From CAMLJR01 sp964500675 (GTDB lineage: Bacteria > Pseudomonadota > Gammaproteobacteria > Pseudomonadales > CAMLJR01): 64,000 nucleotides of DNA. Shown one piece after another: positions 51,399-61,703 of this stretch. Position 1 is the stretch's first letter, and the number at the start of each line of letters is the position of its first letter. Both the position numbers and the translations under genes were made by a program. The stretch lies in NCBI GenBank assembly GCA_964500675.1, contig CAZCNY010000003.1, positions 186,001 to 250,000 on the forward strand, given 5' to 3'. The notes below the pieces were generated by a model. It did no database searches. It was given only the letters and a program-made list of their open reading frames with translations, and was not told where the DNA came from.

Positions 51399-54002
51399 CT
51401 AAAGAGCGTCGCGTTGCGCGATGTATTTCTCCAGAAACTCTTCCGGTGGCAACGGCTTCGAGTACAAATAGCCCTGTAGCACATTGCACTTGAGGGTGCG
51501 CAAATGCCGGGCTTGCTCCTCGGTTTCGACGCCTTCCGCGACGACATTCATGTCCAGCGTTTTCGCCAAACCGACAATCGCGGTAATGATGGCGTGATCG
51601 CTGCCGCTTGCCGCAATGTCGCGCACAAAACTGCTGTCGATTTTCAGCGTCGAAATCGGCATGTTTTTCAACTGCGATAGCGACGAGTAGCCGGTACCGA
51701 AATCGTCGATGGCGATCGACAGTCCGATCTGGCTGAGTGCGTTGAGCATGGCGTAGGGCTTATCCTCGTCGCCGCGAAAATCGAGCGAGTCTTCGGTAAT
51801 TTCAATTTCGAGTAATTTAGGGTCGATATCGAAACGTGCGATCGCCGCGCCGAGAACTTGCAGCAAGCTTTTTTCGCGCAAATGCAATGCGGAAATATTG
51901 ATGGCCACCGGTAGCACGCGACCGTGATTGCGCTGCCATTCGGCGAGCTGGCGGCAGGCCTCGTTGATCACCCATTCGCCGAGCGGAACGATAAGGCCGG
52001 ACGCCTCGGCAATGCCGATGAACTCGAGCGGTGGCACGACGCCGCGTTTGGGATTGCGCCAACGCACCAGCGCTTCCGCGCCGACCATGATGCCAGACGC
52101 TGCGTCGTACTTGGGTTGATAAACAAGGAAGAGTTGATCGCTGCTGATGGCAACGCGCAATTCGTTTTCGACTTGCAGGCGATGATCGCTCACCGTGGTG
52201 AGTTCAGTCGAGTAATAGCAGAGCTGGCCGCGCCCGAGGCGCTTTGCCTCATACATCGCACTGTCGGCGTTGCGCAACATTTCTTCGGCGTTCGACGCGT
52301 CTTCGGGATAGCGGCAGGCACCGATACTGGCGCCGATAAAAATTTCGCGCTCCTTCATGGCGAAGGAAGATTCGAGCGCACTGAAGATACGTTTGGCCTG
52401 CGCGTCGATCGCTGCGGTCGTTGCGTCTTTCAACATCAGCAATGCAAATTCATCGCCGCCGATGCGCGTTAGCAAATCGCCGGAATCACAGCTCTTGCCG
52501 AGACGCACGCTCACCTCGCGTAGCAGCGCATCACCGGTGGGGTGCCCCATCGAATCGTTGACGAGTTTGAAACCGTCGAGATCGATGTAGAGCAAACAGA
52601 AACCGTTGCGGTGCGCGGCGTCGTTGCCATACGTGGCGTGGTTGTCGTGCGTGGCATTGTTGAATTCAGCTTGCAATCGCTCTTGCAGCGACAATCGATT
52701 GGGCAATCCCGTGAGTGCATCGAAATGAGCGAGTTGGTAGAAACGTTTTTCACTTTCTTTGATGTGGCTGATGTCGGTTGTGATGGTGACGCAGCCATCG
52801 AACTCGCCTCGCTCATTGCGAATAACGTTGATTTGAACGATCGCCGGCATCAACGAGCCATCGCAGCGCTGAAATTCGACCTCGCCGCGCCAATAGTCTT
52901 GTTGATTAAGTGTTTCGCGAATTTCGGGGACGGTCCGATCGCGGTAGCTGATGGGCAATTGAGTCAGTATATCGATCGTTCGCATTTGCTCCAGCGTATA
53001 GCCGGTCACTCGCGTGTAAGCGGGGTTGATCGCATGGACTTGCCGGTTTTTATCCATGACAGCGACGGCATCGCTGCTGTTGGCGATGATCGCATCGGCG
53101 CGCTTGAGTTGCGCTTCGTGCCAGAGCAGATCGGTTACGTCGCTTAAACTAATCACGATGCGTTGATAGGCATCGCGAGTTTTCGGCAAATGCGCGTTGA
53201 TAACGATGTCGCGGCTTTCGCCCGTCTTTAGCGGTAATTGATATCGAAGAACGAGTTCATTTCGTTTGTCGCGGATGGCAACCAGAAAACTAAGGATCAA
53301 TGCCGCGCGCAGTTTACCTAATTTGGAATCTTTAACTTTCTGCATGAAGGCCTGTCGAGCGGTTGGATTTGCCTTGATGGAGAAAATTTTTCGATCGCCA
53401 TTAACTAACAGCAACGCAACTTCGTTTTTGAGTTGTTCGTCGGTGGAGTCCGCGAATCCGGGCTTTTCGGTAATTTCGAGCAATCTGGAACCGTCGGCTT
53501 CCAGAAGACCGACAGGGCTTGCCTCGAAGATGGCGGCGTATCGCTTTTCATTTTGCTGTAGTTCGTTCGTGATGTTGCCGTGGCGTAACATGAAGCGCAC
53601 GCGTTGGCGCATCAACGTCCAATTGACGGGCTTGGTGAGAAAATCGGTGGCGCCGCAATCGAATGCGCGCTCGATCGACGTATTGTCATCGAGACCCGTC
53701 ACCATAGCGATGGGGATTAGCTCGCCGTGCGGGAGCGCGCGAATGGTTTCGCAAGCGGCGAGTCCGCCCATGCCGGGCATGTCGATATCGAGAAGAATCA
53801 GATCGGCATGATGATTTCTTATGTACTCGACAGCGGCTTCGCCGCTCTCCGCTTCGATGATTCGATAATTGTCCGCGGCCAACGCTTCGGTAATCAGAAA
53901 ACGATTGAGAGACTCATCGTCGACGATAAGTACAGCGGCCTGCTTCGTGACAAGCTCGGCGTCGACGAGTTCGTCCAAGTCTCGCCGTGCATTATTTAAC
54001 AT
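51399..54002 (-). CDS. REC-PAS-GGDEF-EAL response regulator
   Basis: 867-residue c-di-GMP enzyme. Receiver domain ~18-135 (AAVLIVDDESLNRFLITEAL; phospho-Asp in LILLDIDMPGMGG near 75). A linker with one weak PAS-like region and then a clear PAS at ~305-410 (IIANSSDAVAVMDKNRQVHA) follow. GGDEF ~435-600 has intact RIGGDEFALLM. EAL ~610-860 has GAEALVRWRNP and DDFGTGYSSLSQLKN. Both enzyme motifs look active, so synthesis and hydrolysis are both possible. It is the last gene of a four-gene operon after the hybrid kinase that may phosphorylate it. Confidence 0.93.
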   Translation of the reverse strand: MLNNARRDLDELVDAELVTKQAAVLIVDDESLNRFLITEALAADNYRIIEAESGEAAVEYIRNHHADLILLDIDMPGMGGLAACETIRALPHGELIPIAMVTGLDDNTSIERAFDCGATDFLTKPVNWTLMRQRVRFMLRHGNITNELQQNEKRYAAIFEASPVGLLEADGSRLLEITEKPGFADSTDEQLKNEVALLLVNGDRKIFSIKANPTARQAFMQKVKDSKLGKLRAALILSFLVAIRDKRNELVLRYQLPLKTGESRDIVINAHLPKTRDAYQRIVISLSDVTDLLWHEAQLKRADAIIANSSDAVAVMDKNRQVHAINPAYTRVTGYTLEQMRTIDILTQLPISYRDRTVPEIRETLNQQDYWRGEVEFQRCDGSLMPAIVQINVIRNERGEFDGCVTITTDISHIKESEKRFYQLAHFDALTGLPNRLSLQERLQAEFNNATHDNHATYGNDAAHRNGFCLLYIDLDGFKLVNDSMGHPTGDALLREVSVRLGKSCDSGDLLTRIGGDEFALLMLKDATTAAIDAQAKRIFSALESSFAMKEREIFIGASIGACRYPEDASNAEEMLRNADSAMYEAKRLGRGQLCYYSTELTTVSDHRLQVENELRVAISSDQLFLVYQPKYDAASGIMVGAEALVRWRNPKRGVVPPLEFIGIAEASGLIVPLGEWVINEACRQLAEWQRNHGRVLPVAINISALHLREKSLLQVLGAAIARFDIDPKLLEIEITEDSLDFRGDEDKPYAMLNALSQIGLSIAIDDFGTGYSSLSQLKNMPISTLKIDSSFVRDIAASGSDHAIITAIVGLAKTLDMNVVAEGVETEEQARHLRTLKCNVLQGYLYSKPLPPEEFLEKYIAQRDAL

Positions 54003-54021
54003 GGTTATATCTCCCGCTGCC

Positions 54022-56886
54022 TTAAGGCGCAGCAGTCGTTTTTTTCAATGAAGCCAAATGTGTTTTCAATTCGCTCAGCACCGCTTCGCTTTCGCGGCGA
54101 ATCGATTCCAGCACGGCAAAATAATCGGTGTGGAGATCCGCGGTGCGCGCGGCTTGCTCCAGCGTCGCAAACAAGCCCCCAAGCTGTTGCGCACCGACAT
54201 TGCCAAAACCGGATTTAGCGCTGTGTGCGACGCGCGCTATTTGATCGAAGTCGCGCCGCTGAATGGCTTCGTTAAGGGTTTCCAGCGTTTGTGCGTGACT
54301 GTCGAGCAAGGAGCAAATGACTTTGCGTATTATCTCGCTGCCTTTGCTTGGATTCAGATTGAATAGACGATCGAGTACCGCCGATGAAATATGACGGTAG
54401 GTCGGCGGGGCTGCGGCTTCATCGTCGCGGGGCGCGCTTACCGGCGTGGCCGGCAACCACAATTTCAACGCCGCTTCGAGCGTCGCGAATTCAAAAGGTT
54501 TGGTGATGTAATCGTTCATGCCCGCTTCGATACAGCGCTCGCGGTCGCCCTTCACGGCATTCGCCGTCAGCGCGATAAGCGGCAGTGCCGCAGCCGAAAT
54601 ACCCAGCTCGCCGCGCACGCGCCGCGCGACTTCGTAGCCATCCATAAGCGGCATGTGCACGTCGAGCAGCAACAGATCGTAGCGATGTTTGCGCAGCGCG
54701 GCGATGGCGTCGACTCCGGTTTCGACAACATCGGTATTGAGGTTGAGCGCGGCCAGCATCGCGGTGACGACGGCTTGATTGGTGCGATTATCTTCAGCGA
54801 TCAGAATGCGGTAGCCATTCTGATTTTCCAGCACAAGGTTTTTCGACTGCTCCTCGACGGCGTCTGGCAATGCGTTGTCGAGCTTGCTGATGCAGCGGAA
54901 CAGCTGCGTGTGCAAAATAGGTTTGGTCAGCTGGCAAATAAAAAGCGCCGGGTCGATCTCCCGCGTTTCGGTTGATGATGTCAGTATCAGTTGCAAATTG
55001 CGCAGCGACTCTGTGTTGCGAATGCGTTTGGCCAGCTCTGGCCCGCTGCAGCGCGGCATATGCATATCGATGATGGCGGCCGTGAATGGATGCATCGCTG
55101 CGGCGTGACTCAGCGCATCGAGCAGCGCCTCGGGTTCGACGAATATGGAGACTTCCGCGCCGAGTTCTACCAACATTTCTTGCATGATGTGCAAGTTCGT
55201 CGGGTTGTCGTCGATAACGGCGATGCGCTTGTTGACAAGGCTCGGGCGCTTCGATGGCACATGAGTTTTTTCGGTGTTGTCGACATTTTGCAGCGGTACT
55301 TTCAGCCAAAATGTCGAACCGGCTCCGAGCGTCGATTTGACGCCGATGCTGCCGCCGAGCATGGCTGCCAGCGTCTGACAGATCGCGAGACCGAGACCGG
55401 TGCCGCCAAAACGGCGCGTGGTTGAATTGTCAGCCTGCTCGAATGCATTGAAGATCCGCTGCTGTTGTTCGGGCGCGATGCCGATACCGGTGTCGCGCAC
55501 AGAAAATGTGGCGAGTGTGTGTTCGTGATTCAACGGTTCGAGTTGCAACTCGACGACGATTTCGCCATGTTCGGTGAATTTGGTGGCGTTGCTGATGAAG
55601 TTGTTGAGGATCTGCCCGATGCGCTGTGCATCGGCGCAAAAAATCAGCGACTCCGCCACCGGCATCGACAGCATCAAATCGACACCCTTGCGACGCACGG
55701 CATCGGCGGCGAGCACCACGGAATCTTCGAGCAATTCTCGCAGATCGAAATGTTCGATCGACAACTCCATTTTGCCCGCTTCGATTTTTGAAAAGTCGAG
55801 AATGTCGTTGATGAGTTTGAGCAATGTTTTACTCGAATAACTCAACGTTTCCACGAAGCGGCGCTGGCGCTCATCGAGCTCGGACATTCTCAATAGTTCG
55901 GCGGTACCAATAATGCCGTTCATGGGGGTGCGGATCTCGTGACTCATCGTCGCGAGAAACTCGCTTTTCGCGCGACTCGACGCTTCCGCTTGCTCCTTCG
56001 CTTCCTGCAAGTGGCCAATGGTTTCAGAAAGTTTAGTGTTGGTGGTTACAAGTGCGTGCGTACGCTCCTGTACTTCTTGTTCAAGTTGACCGCGATGTTC
56101 GCGCAGTTCTTTATCTTGCTCTTCGATGCGATCGAGCATGTGATTGAAACCGCTGACCAGATCGCCGATTTCATCGCCGCGTGTGCCGGCTTTATCGTTT
56201 TGAGTAACGCTGGCGCGCTGCGAATAATTGCCGTGCTCGGACACTTGCCGCATCGTGCTTTGCAGCTCCAGCAGCGGTTGCGTGACGGTCTGTTGCAGCC
56301 GGCGCGCGATGACAAGAGCGAGCAGCGTGAGCACCGCGGTCAGCGCGATGGCAAGAGCGGTGGTGCGGGCCAGAATCTCACGCAATTGTTCCTGTTGATG
56401 CACCAGTACGAGATAGCCCAGCACATCGGAGTTTTGCCGGATCGGCGTCAGTACCAGCAAGCGTTCGTGCCATGCCGACATGGGCAGGTAGACGTGCTTC
56501 ATATCGCCACGTTGGGCGAGCAGCGCGTCTTTAATTTGCATCGACATTTCTGGCGAGGTTTGAGGAAATTTGTCGGTGCGATATTCGGCCAGCGCTTTGC
56601 CATTTTTGTCGAAGGCTTCGGCAAGGCTAATTTCGGGCACGGTGCGTAATGTTGTGAGCAGCTCTTTCGCGGTGGAGCTGTCCCCGAATACAACAGCGGC
56701 TTGCAGGTTGGCGGCGATCAGCTCCGCCAGATTTTCGGTAACACCCAGATTCTCATCGCGTTGCGCGCGATATTGTGCCGAGGCCATGATGCTCAATCCC
56801 AAAACCGTCGCGAGCAACACCAAGCCGCCGCTGATGAGGACCAGTTTGGTGCGAATGCTGAGTGAGCGCCGGGATGGACTGTGCAT
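54022..56886 (-). CDS. hybrid histidine kinase with two REC and an HPt domain
   Basis: 954-residue membrane kinase. First helix ~14-33, a periplasmic CHASE-like sensor region ~35-170, second helix ~174-193, HAMP ~195-250 and a coiled coil. Then HisKA with His near 314 (ATMSHEIRTPMNGIIG), HATPase (NAFEQADNSTTRRFGGTGLG), REC1 ~558-670 (VIDDNPTNLHIMQEML; IIDMHMPRCSG), REC2 ~690-810 (IAEDNRTNQAVVTAML; LLLDVHMPLMDG) and a C-terminal HPt with His in IARVAHSAKSGFGNVG near 903. The layout is that of BarA-like kinases. It starts two bases after the yfiR-like stop. Confidence 0.93.
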   Translation of the reverse strand: MHSPSRRSLSIRTKLVLISGGLVLLATVLGLSIMASAQYRAQRDENLGVTENLAELIAANLQAAVVFGDSSTAKELLTTLRTVPEISLAEAFDKNGKALAEYRTDKFPQTSPEMSMQIKDALLAQRGDMKHVYLPMSAWHERLLVLTPIRQNSDVLGYLVLVHQQEQLREILARTTALAIALTAVLTLLALVIARRLQQTVTQPLLELQSTMRQVSEHGNYSQRASVTQNDKAGTRGDEIGDLVSGFNHMLDRIEEQDKELREHRGQLEQEVQERTHALVTTNTKLSETIGHLQEAKEQAEASSRAKSEFLATMSHEIRTPMNGIIGTAELLRMSELDERQRRFVETLSYSSKTLLKLINDILDFSKIEAGKMELSIEHFDLRELLEDSVVLAADAVRRKGVDLMLSMPVAESLIFCADAQRIGQILNNFISNATKFTEHGEIVVELQLEPLNHEHTLATFSVRDTGIGIAPEQQQRIFNAFEQADNSTTRRFGGTGLGLAICQTLAAMLGGSIGVKSTLGAGSTFWLKVPLQNVDNTEKTHVPSKRPSLVNKRIAVIDDNPTNLHIMQEMLVELGAEVSIFVEPEALLDALSHAAAMHPFTAAIIDMHMPRCSGPELAKRIRNTESLRNLQLILTSSTETREIDPALFICQLTKPILHTQLFRCISKLDNALPDAVEEQSKNLVLENQNGYRILIAEDNRTNQAVVTAMLAALNLNTDVVETGVDAIAALRKHRYDLLLLDVHMPLMDGYEVARRVRGELGISAAALPLIALTANAVKGDRERCIEAGMNDYITKPFEFATLEAALKLWLPATPVSAPRDDEAAAPPTYRHISSAVLDRLFNLNPSKGSEIIRKVICSLLDSHAQTLETLNEAIQRRDFDQIARVAHSAKSGFGNVGAQQLGGLFATLEQAARTADLHTDYFAVLESIRRESEAVLSELKTHLASLKKTTAAP

Positions 56887-56888
56887 GG

Positions 56889-57413
56889 TTAATTTTCCGG
56901 TAATGCCAGTTGCAGCAGTTTGGCGTTGATGTTCAGATGAAATTTTTCGGCGAGCTCCTGATTGATGCGAAAGCGTTGGCGATCTTCCACCACGATGAGT
57001 TGAACCATGCCGCCGAGCGCGAGAAAACTCGGCGCATCGCTGATGGTCAGTGTTGCCTCGTGGTTATCGGTGAGAATGGTTGAAATCGCAGCCATGCGCA
57101 CGACGTCATCGGGCGCGATGTAGAGGACGCGACACCCGGATAGATCGCCATCGCGTCGAACCGGCCGCACGGTGACGGATAATCCGTTGAGCGGTTTGCC
57201 TGCCAGTGCCATCAGTGCATCGGCGATCAAGTTATCGCCAACGGTGCAGATGTCAAAATCGGCGTTCTTGATTGCGGTGCGCGGCCACTGCACGAAACGA
57301 GCGATGTTGAAAATCACGGCCGCGCGCAGCTCTGCTTCCGTCGCAGCGCGCGCGAATGCGGGAGCGATTGCCAGCAACAGGCAAAATAGTAAGGAGTAAA
57401 TAGAGGGGCGCAT
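56889..57413 (-). CDS. YfiR/HmsC-family periplasmic protein (DUF4154)
   Basis: 174-residue protein with a signal peptide (YSLLFCLLLAIAPAFARA) and the DUF4154 pattern. The sequence runs AAVIFNIARFVQWPRTA near residue 35, then FDICTVGDN, GKPLNGLSVTVRPVRR, CRVLYIAPDD and the ending FHLNINAKLLQLALPE. YfiR in Pseudomonas holds back a diguanylate cyclase (YfiN) from the periplasm. Here the adjacent sensor is a hybrid kinase rather than a YfiN. ATG 57413 is used; an earlier GTG at 57431 would overlap the receptor gene. Confidence 0.88.
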   Translation of the reverse strand: MRPSIYSLLFCLLLAIAPAFARAATEAELRAAVIFNIARFVQWPRTAIKNADFDICTVGDNLIADALMALAGKPLNGLSVTVRPVRRDGDLSGCRVLYIAPDDVVRMAAISTILTDNHEATLTISDAPSFLALGGMVQLIVVEDRQRFRINQELAEKFHLNINAKLLQLALPEN

Positions 57414-57418
57414 CGAAC

Positions 57419-59479
57419 TCAGAAATTCCACGTCGCCCTGACGTACGCGGCGCGGCGTACTTCGGTGGGCTTGGCGCCAGCCTCGCTGGAGAATTCGAGG
57501 CGCGAATTGTCGAGCAGATTTTTACCCAATAAAGCGAGTTGTAATTGCGTCGTGATCTGCCACCTGACATTCAAATCGCAATCGAGATAACTGGGAACTT
57601 TCTGGTTTTCCAGCAGCGTTGCATTGTATGGATGATCGAGCTCCGAAACATATTTGAGTTGCAGCTGGGTTGACCAGCGATTGGCAAAATCCCAATCGGT
57701 GCGCAGCCCCAGCTGGTGTTTCGGCGATGAGTGATTGACGTCATCCGAAAATTTAAAGCCGGATTCCTGGATGGTAATGGAGTTCAGTGCGACATGGGTC
57801 TCGCTCCAGAATGCCTGCAGGCGCAGCGTGCTCAGCGGCGCCCAACTCGTTACCAGTTCGCCGCCATAGACGTCGCCGTCCATGGCGTTGCCGAAGGGCA
57901 TTTGCGCGATAATCTGCCCATCGGGGGTGGTTGTAAAATCGCCGTTGTACTCGACGACGCGTAAGCTATCGTAGCGATTCCAGTAAAGGGCAAGGTCGAT
58001 CGAGACGCTCTCGATGGGCTGTAATCGATATCCCAGTTCGTACGACAGCATTTCCTCGGTTTTTAAATCTTTGCTTCCGCGCAGTTGCAGTGTTATCGGT
58101 AATACCCCGTATGGGGGTACATCGAATGAGCTGGGAAAATCCGCGGCGAGATCGCGATCGACGCGCGAAGGTGTGCGCGCCGCGCGCGATATGGCGCCCC
58201 ATAATTTCTGGCGATCGCTCACATTCCAAAGCGCGCGCAGGCTGGGCTGGAGCACCCAATGGTGTTGTGCATCGTATTCGAGCCGCGCGCCCGCGGTTGT
58301 GCGCACGCGCCCGCCCGCAAACATGAGTTCATCCTGAAAAAATAAGCTGCTGTCGCTGTCATTTGCACTCGCGGGGTCCAGGCTGAACGCAGCTGTTGGC
58401 TTGGTTTCGTCGGTTCTATAGCGGATATCGGCGCCCCAGACCAAGTCGTGTCCTGCCCACGGTTGGAAATGGTGCTGAAAGTCAAAATCGTAGTTGTCCT
58501 CCGATATCGCTAAAAACTCATCGCGCTTGGAATGGCTCCACGCGAACTGTGCCGACCACTCCGAGGTGAGTGTATAGGCGTGCGTGAGATTCAATAACAG
58601 CGAGTTGCCGTGCACGGTTGATGCGGGCGTGACCGCCGCGCCGACGGTAAAAGTGTTCGGAGGCAAATGTGTAGGGTCTAGCGGATTGTTATTAGTGTCC
58701 AATTGATAGGCATCGCCTTGCGCCATTAATCGTGTGCCGGTGGCTAAATCCCAATCGCCGCGAAACCCGGTGCGCAAGCCATCCCATGCGTCGTCGGCCT
58801 TGCCTGAGGGAGATGCGGCGGAGTTACCGTGTTTCTCGCCGCTCGCATACATGCGCGCAAAGCCGCCTTCACCGATTTGAAAACCCTGCTGAGCGAGCAG
58901 GTCGCGGTTATCGTTGCTGCCAATGCTGCTCCGCAACAAGGTGCCCTGCGTTGCTCCGCTGTTGCGCGTAATGATATTGATAACGCCATTGACCGCATTG
59001 GAGCCCCATAGCGCTGCATTGGCACCGCGAATGACCTCGATGCGCTCGATGTCTTCGAACGGGATATTGTACGAATCCCAGTAAACACCGGAGAAAGTTC
59101 GTGTGTAGATGGAGCGGCCATCGATAAGCACTTCCAGCTTATTGCTCCATTGCCCGCCGAGACCGCGAATACCGATGGCCGCGCTATGGCTGTTGATGGC
59201 GCCGCCTTCGACGCCGGGCACCGAAAGCAGGAGTTCCGGCAGTGTGGTGGCGCCGGAGCGCATGATGTCGTCGTGCGTCAATACAAAAACCGCCGCTGGG
59301 GTTTCCGAGAGCTTTTGCTCTTTTTTGGAGGCGGTGGTGATCTCCATGTTCAACAGTTGATCGATGCTGAGATCGGCCAGATCGTTAGCGGCAAATACAG
59401 AATTGCATACCGCCATCAGTAACCACGGAAATAGAACGCGCTTTATTATCTTGGTTGCACCTACGCGGTAATCTTTCAT
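57419..59479 (-). CDS. TonB-dependent receptor (plug and barrel)
   Basis: About 686 residues. Signal peptide ~1-30 (KRVLFPWLLMAVCNSVFAA). A plug domain follows at ~40-160 (TPAAVFVLTHDDIMRSGATT, then GVEGGAIN, IEVIRGANAALWGSNAVNGV). The outer-membrane barrel ends in an aromatic residue (AYVRATWNF). A clear TonB box is not obvious. The N-terminal LADLSIDQLLNMEITTASKK is the sequence of receptors that occur with YfiR-like genes. It starts the c-di-GMP operon, so it may carry a ligand signal rather than, or besides, transport. Confidence 0.9.
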   Translation of the reverse strand: MKDYRVGATKIIKRVLFPWLLMAVCNSVFAANDLADLSIDQLLNMEITTASKKEQKLSETPAAVFVLTHDDIMRSGATTLPELLLSVPGVEGGAINSHSAAIGIRGLGGQWSNKLEVLIDGRSIYTRTFSGVYWDSYNIPFEDIERIEVIRGANAALWGSNAVNGVINIITRNSGATQGTLLRSSIGSNDNRDLLAQQGFQIGEGGFARMYASGEKHGNSAASPSGKADDAWDGLRTGFRGDWDLATGTRLMAQGDAYQLDTNNNPLDPTHLPPNTFTVGAAVTPASTVHGNSLLLNLTHAYTLTSEWSAQFAWSHSKRDEFLAISEDNYDFDFQHHFQPWAGHDLVWGADIRYRTDETKPTAAFSLDPASANDSDSSLFFQDELMFAGGRVRTTAGARLEYDAQHHWVLQPSLRALWNVSDRQKLWGAISRAARTPSRVDRDLAADFPSSFDVPPYGVLPITLQLRGSKDLKTEEMLSYELGYRLQPIESVSIDLALYWNRYDSLRVVEYNGDFTTTPDGQIIAQMPFGNAMDGDVYGGELVTSWAPLSTLRLQAFWSETHVALNSITIQESGFKFSDDVNHSSPKHQLGLRTDWDFANRWSTQLQLKYVSELDHPYNATLLENQKVPSYLDCDLNVRWQITTQLQLALLGKNLLDNSRLEFSSEAGAKPTEVRRAAYVRATWNF

Positions 59480-59672
59480 AACGACCAAACTCAGGCAATG
59501 TTATTGGAGCGCGTAAACCCGAGTTTTGCCGTGAGCGTCGCGTCGCGCAAATCGGGTGGTTTTTGATGCAGTGTAGTGTCGATTCGGTTCCTCTGCCTGC
59601 TGATCGAGCGGGGAAATAACCAGAACCGATTTCAAATTCGAAAATCAAGAATTTAGCTATAAAAATTCAGAG

Positions 59673-60215
59673 CTAGTTTTTGACGGGATATTTTTGCAAT
59701 TTGCGTTGCAGTGTGCGGCGATGCATGCCGAGTGCGCGCGCAGTGGCGGAGATATTGCCTTGATGGTCGAGCAATACTTTTTGTATATGTTCCCATTCGA
59801 GCCGGTCGACCGAATGTGGTTGGACTGGTATCGGAGGCGCGACAGCGTGAGCCTGGCCATCGAATGCTGCGAGAATCTCGTCGATTCCGGCTGGTTTGCA
59901 CAGGTAATTCAGTGCGCCGCGCTTTACCGCTTCGACCGCTGTAGCGATGCTCGAATAGCCTGTCAGCATGACGATTTCAATTGTCGGCGCTATTTGTTTT
60001 AGCGCAGCGATAATGTCGAGGCCGGATTCGTGCGTCAATTTCAGATCGATTAAGGCGCGTTGCGGGTGATGAGCCCGCGCGAGTGTCAATGCTGCGTTGC
60101 CGTCGCTCGCATCGCACACAGTAAAACCGCGGCGTTGCAGCGCGCGCGTGAGCGCTTCGCGAAAACTCGCATCATCATCGACGATCAAAAAGTCGTGATT
60201 TGCCATCGCCGCCAT
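59673..60215 (-). CDS. RegA/PrrA/ActR-type response regulator
   Basis: 180-residue regulator of the redox RegB/RegA family. Receiver ~6-120: FLIVDDDASFREALTRALQR, phospho-Asp in RALIDLKLTHESGLDII near 57, Lys in YLCKPAGIDE. The Fis-type HTH is at the end: LDHQGNISATARALGMHRRT with LQRKLQKYPVK. ATG 60215 has GAAGGAAAATC ahead; ATG 60206 is possible. It follows regB by 13 bases. Some family members act on anaerobic and nitrogen metabolism. Confidence 0.92.
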   Translation of the reverse strand: MAAMANHDFLIVDDDASFREALTRALQRRGFTVCDASDGNAALTLARAHHPQRALIDLKLTHESGLDIIAALKQIAPTIEIVMLTGYSSIATAVEAVKRGALNYLCKPAGIDEILAAFDGQAHAVAPPIPVQPHSVDRLEWEHIQKVLLDHQGNISATARALGMHRRTLQRKLQKYPVKN

Positions 60216-60228
60216 TTTTGATTTTCCT

Positions 60229-61518
60229 TCAGATTTTCCGTTGTGAATTTGCGTCCACAATCGGTAATCGCAGCACGGCTTCGGTGCCGCCCGCAGGGTG
60301 GTTGAATAAACGAATATCTCCGCCGCAGCGCTCAATGGTGGCGTGACTCAAAAATAAACCGAGGCCCAGGCCGCTGCGTTTATTCGTGACAAACGGTTTA
60401 CCCAATTGCTCGGCGATGTCGAGCGGAATGCCGGGGCCGTGATCGCGAATACGCAACTCGATCATTCGCGTATCCCGGCCCAGCTGTAATTCGAGCGGCC
60501 CGCTCCGCGTGTCGGCAGCATTATCGAGCAAATGCATGAGCGCTTGCCGTAAAGCTTCGTCGATGCGAATTTGCGGCATTGGTGTCGAATCGATATTCAG
60601 TTGATAGCGCGCGTCGGGGCGCACGATCTGCCAGCGTTCGAGCAACTCTTGAAGAAATACATCCGCGCGCTGCGGAATATATTGTTGTTGACGATGTGTC
60701 TCCGCGGTATCGACCAATTTTTTCAGTGTTGCGCGGCATATTTGCGCCTGTTGTTTGAGTGTGGCGATATCGACGCGCAATTGCGCATCAGTGTTATGTG
60801 TTACATCCAGTTCATGTTGTATTTCATCTAACACCAGCGTCATGGTGTTGAGTGGCGTGCCGAGTTCGTGCGCGGTGCCTGCGGCCAGTGTCGCGACTGC
60901 CAGCAGTTGTTCACTGTGCAGCGCATTTTCGCGGCGCATGTTTAATTCGAGTTGTTGCTCGCGCAGTGCGTTCGCCATGCGCACGACCACAATCGCAATC
61001 AGCGCAGCCGACAGCGCGAAATTGCACCACATACCCAAGATATGCGGATTGATAGCGCCGTTGTGGTGGATATGTTCGGGCGAGAGGGAAAATAACGGCA
61101 GCGGCACATAAAAAAATAACAGCGCGCTGTAAGCGCCGATGCAGATCAGCGCAAGAGTTAACGTATAGCGCCACGGCAAAATCGTCGCCGCGATCACCAG
61201 CGGCACCAGGTAGTACGACACAAACGGATTGGTGGCGCCACCGCTGGCGTAAAGCAGCGTGCTGAGACCGCCGACATCGATGAGCAATTGCGAGAAGAAT
61301 TCGAGATCGGTGACAGGCCATGACTGACCGAGGCGCCAGAAGGTGAAAATGGTTGCGAGCAGCATCGCGCATACAGTGCCGATCAGCCACGGATAATCCA
61401 GCGGCGCACGCAGCCAACCGAAGGCATACAGCATGGCGGCGATCTGCGCGGTGATAACGATGAGCCGTGCCAGCGCGAGACGTTGCAGGTTAGCTCTGAC
61501 TGCGGTCAACGACGCCAT
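60229..61518 (-). CDS. RegB/PrrB-type redox-sensing histidine kinase
   Basis: 429-residue sensor with six membrane segments in ~10-190. The quinone-binding motif GGATNPFVSYYLVPLVIAAT is near residue 93-112. The H-box LAAGTAHELGTPLNTMTLVL has its His near 216. A Cys in KQQAQICRATLKKL corresponds to the redox-active cysteine of RegB. The HATPase domain follows (LDNAADTRSG, DHGPGIPLDIAEQLGKPF, GLGLGLFLSHATIERCGG). It is presumed to phosphorylate RegA, encoded 13 bases downstream. Confidence 0.93.
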   Translation of the reverse strand: MASLTAVRANLQRLALARLIVITAQIAAMLYAFGWLRAPLDYPWLIGTVCAMLLATIFTFWRLGQSWPVTDLEFFSQLLIDVGGLSTLLYASGGATNPFVSYYLVPLVIAATILPWRYTLTLALICIGAYSALLFFYVPLPLFSLSPEHIHHNGAINPHILGMWCNFALSAALIAIVVVRMANALREQQLELNMRRENALHSEQLLAVATLAAGTAHELGTPLNTMTLVLDEIQHELDVTHNTDAQLRVDIATLKQQAQICRATLKKLVDTAETHRQQQYIPQRADVFLQELLERWQIVRPDARYQLNIDSTPMPQIRIDEALRQALMHLLDNAADTRSGPLELQLGRDTRMIELRIRDHGPGIPLDIAEQLGKPFVTNKRSGLGLGLFLSHATIERCGGDIRLFNHPAGGTEAVLRLPIVDANSQRKI

Positions 61519-61703
61519 AACACCTGTAAAGACATAACAACCATAAATAAAAGAGAAAGTTTTTGGGAGGTGGAAGATTATACGCGATCGCTGTATCGCG
61601 CTCGCTGCGGCGCAATGTCGCAGGCGATATCAGGTGCGATTCATTTTTTCGTAACGTAAATAGCGCAGCATCGAGCGCGACGATTTTTCTAGGAGAACGC
61701 ACG

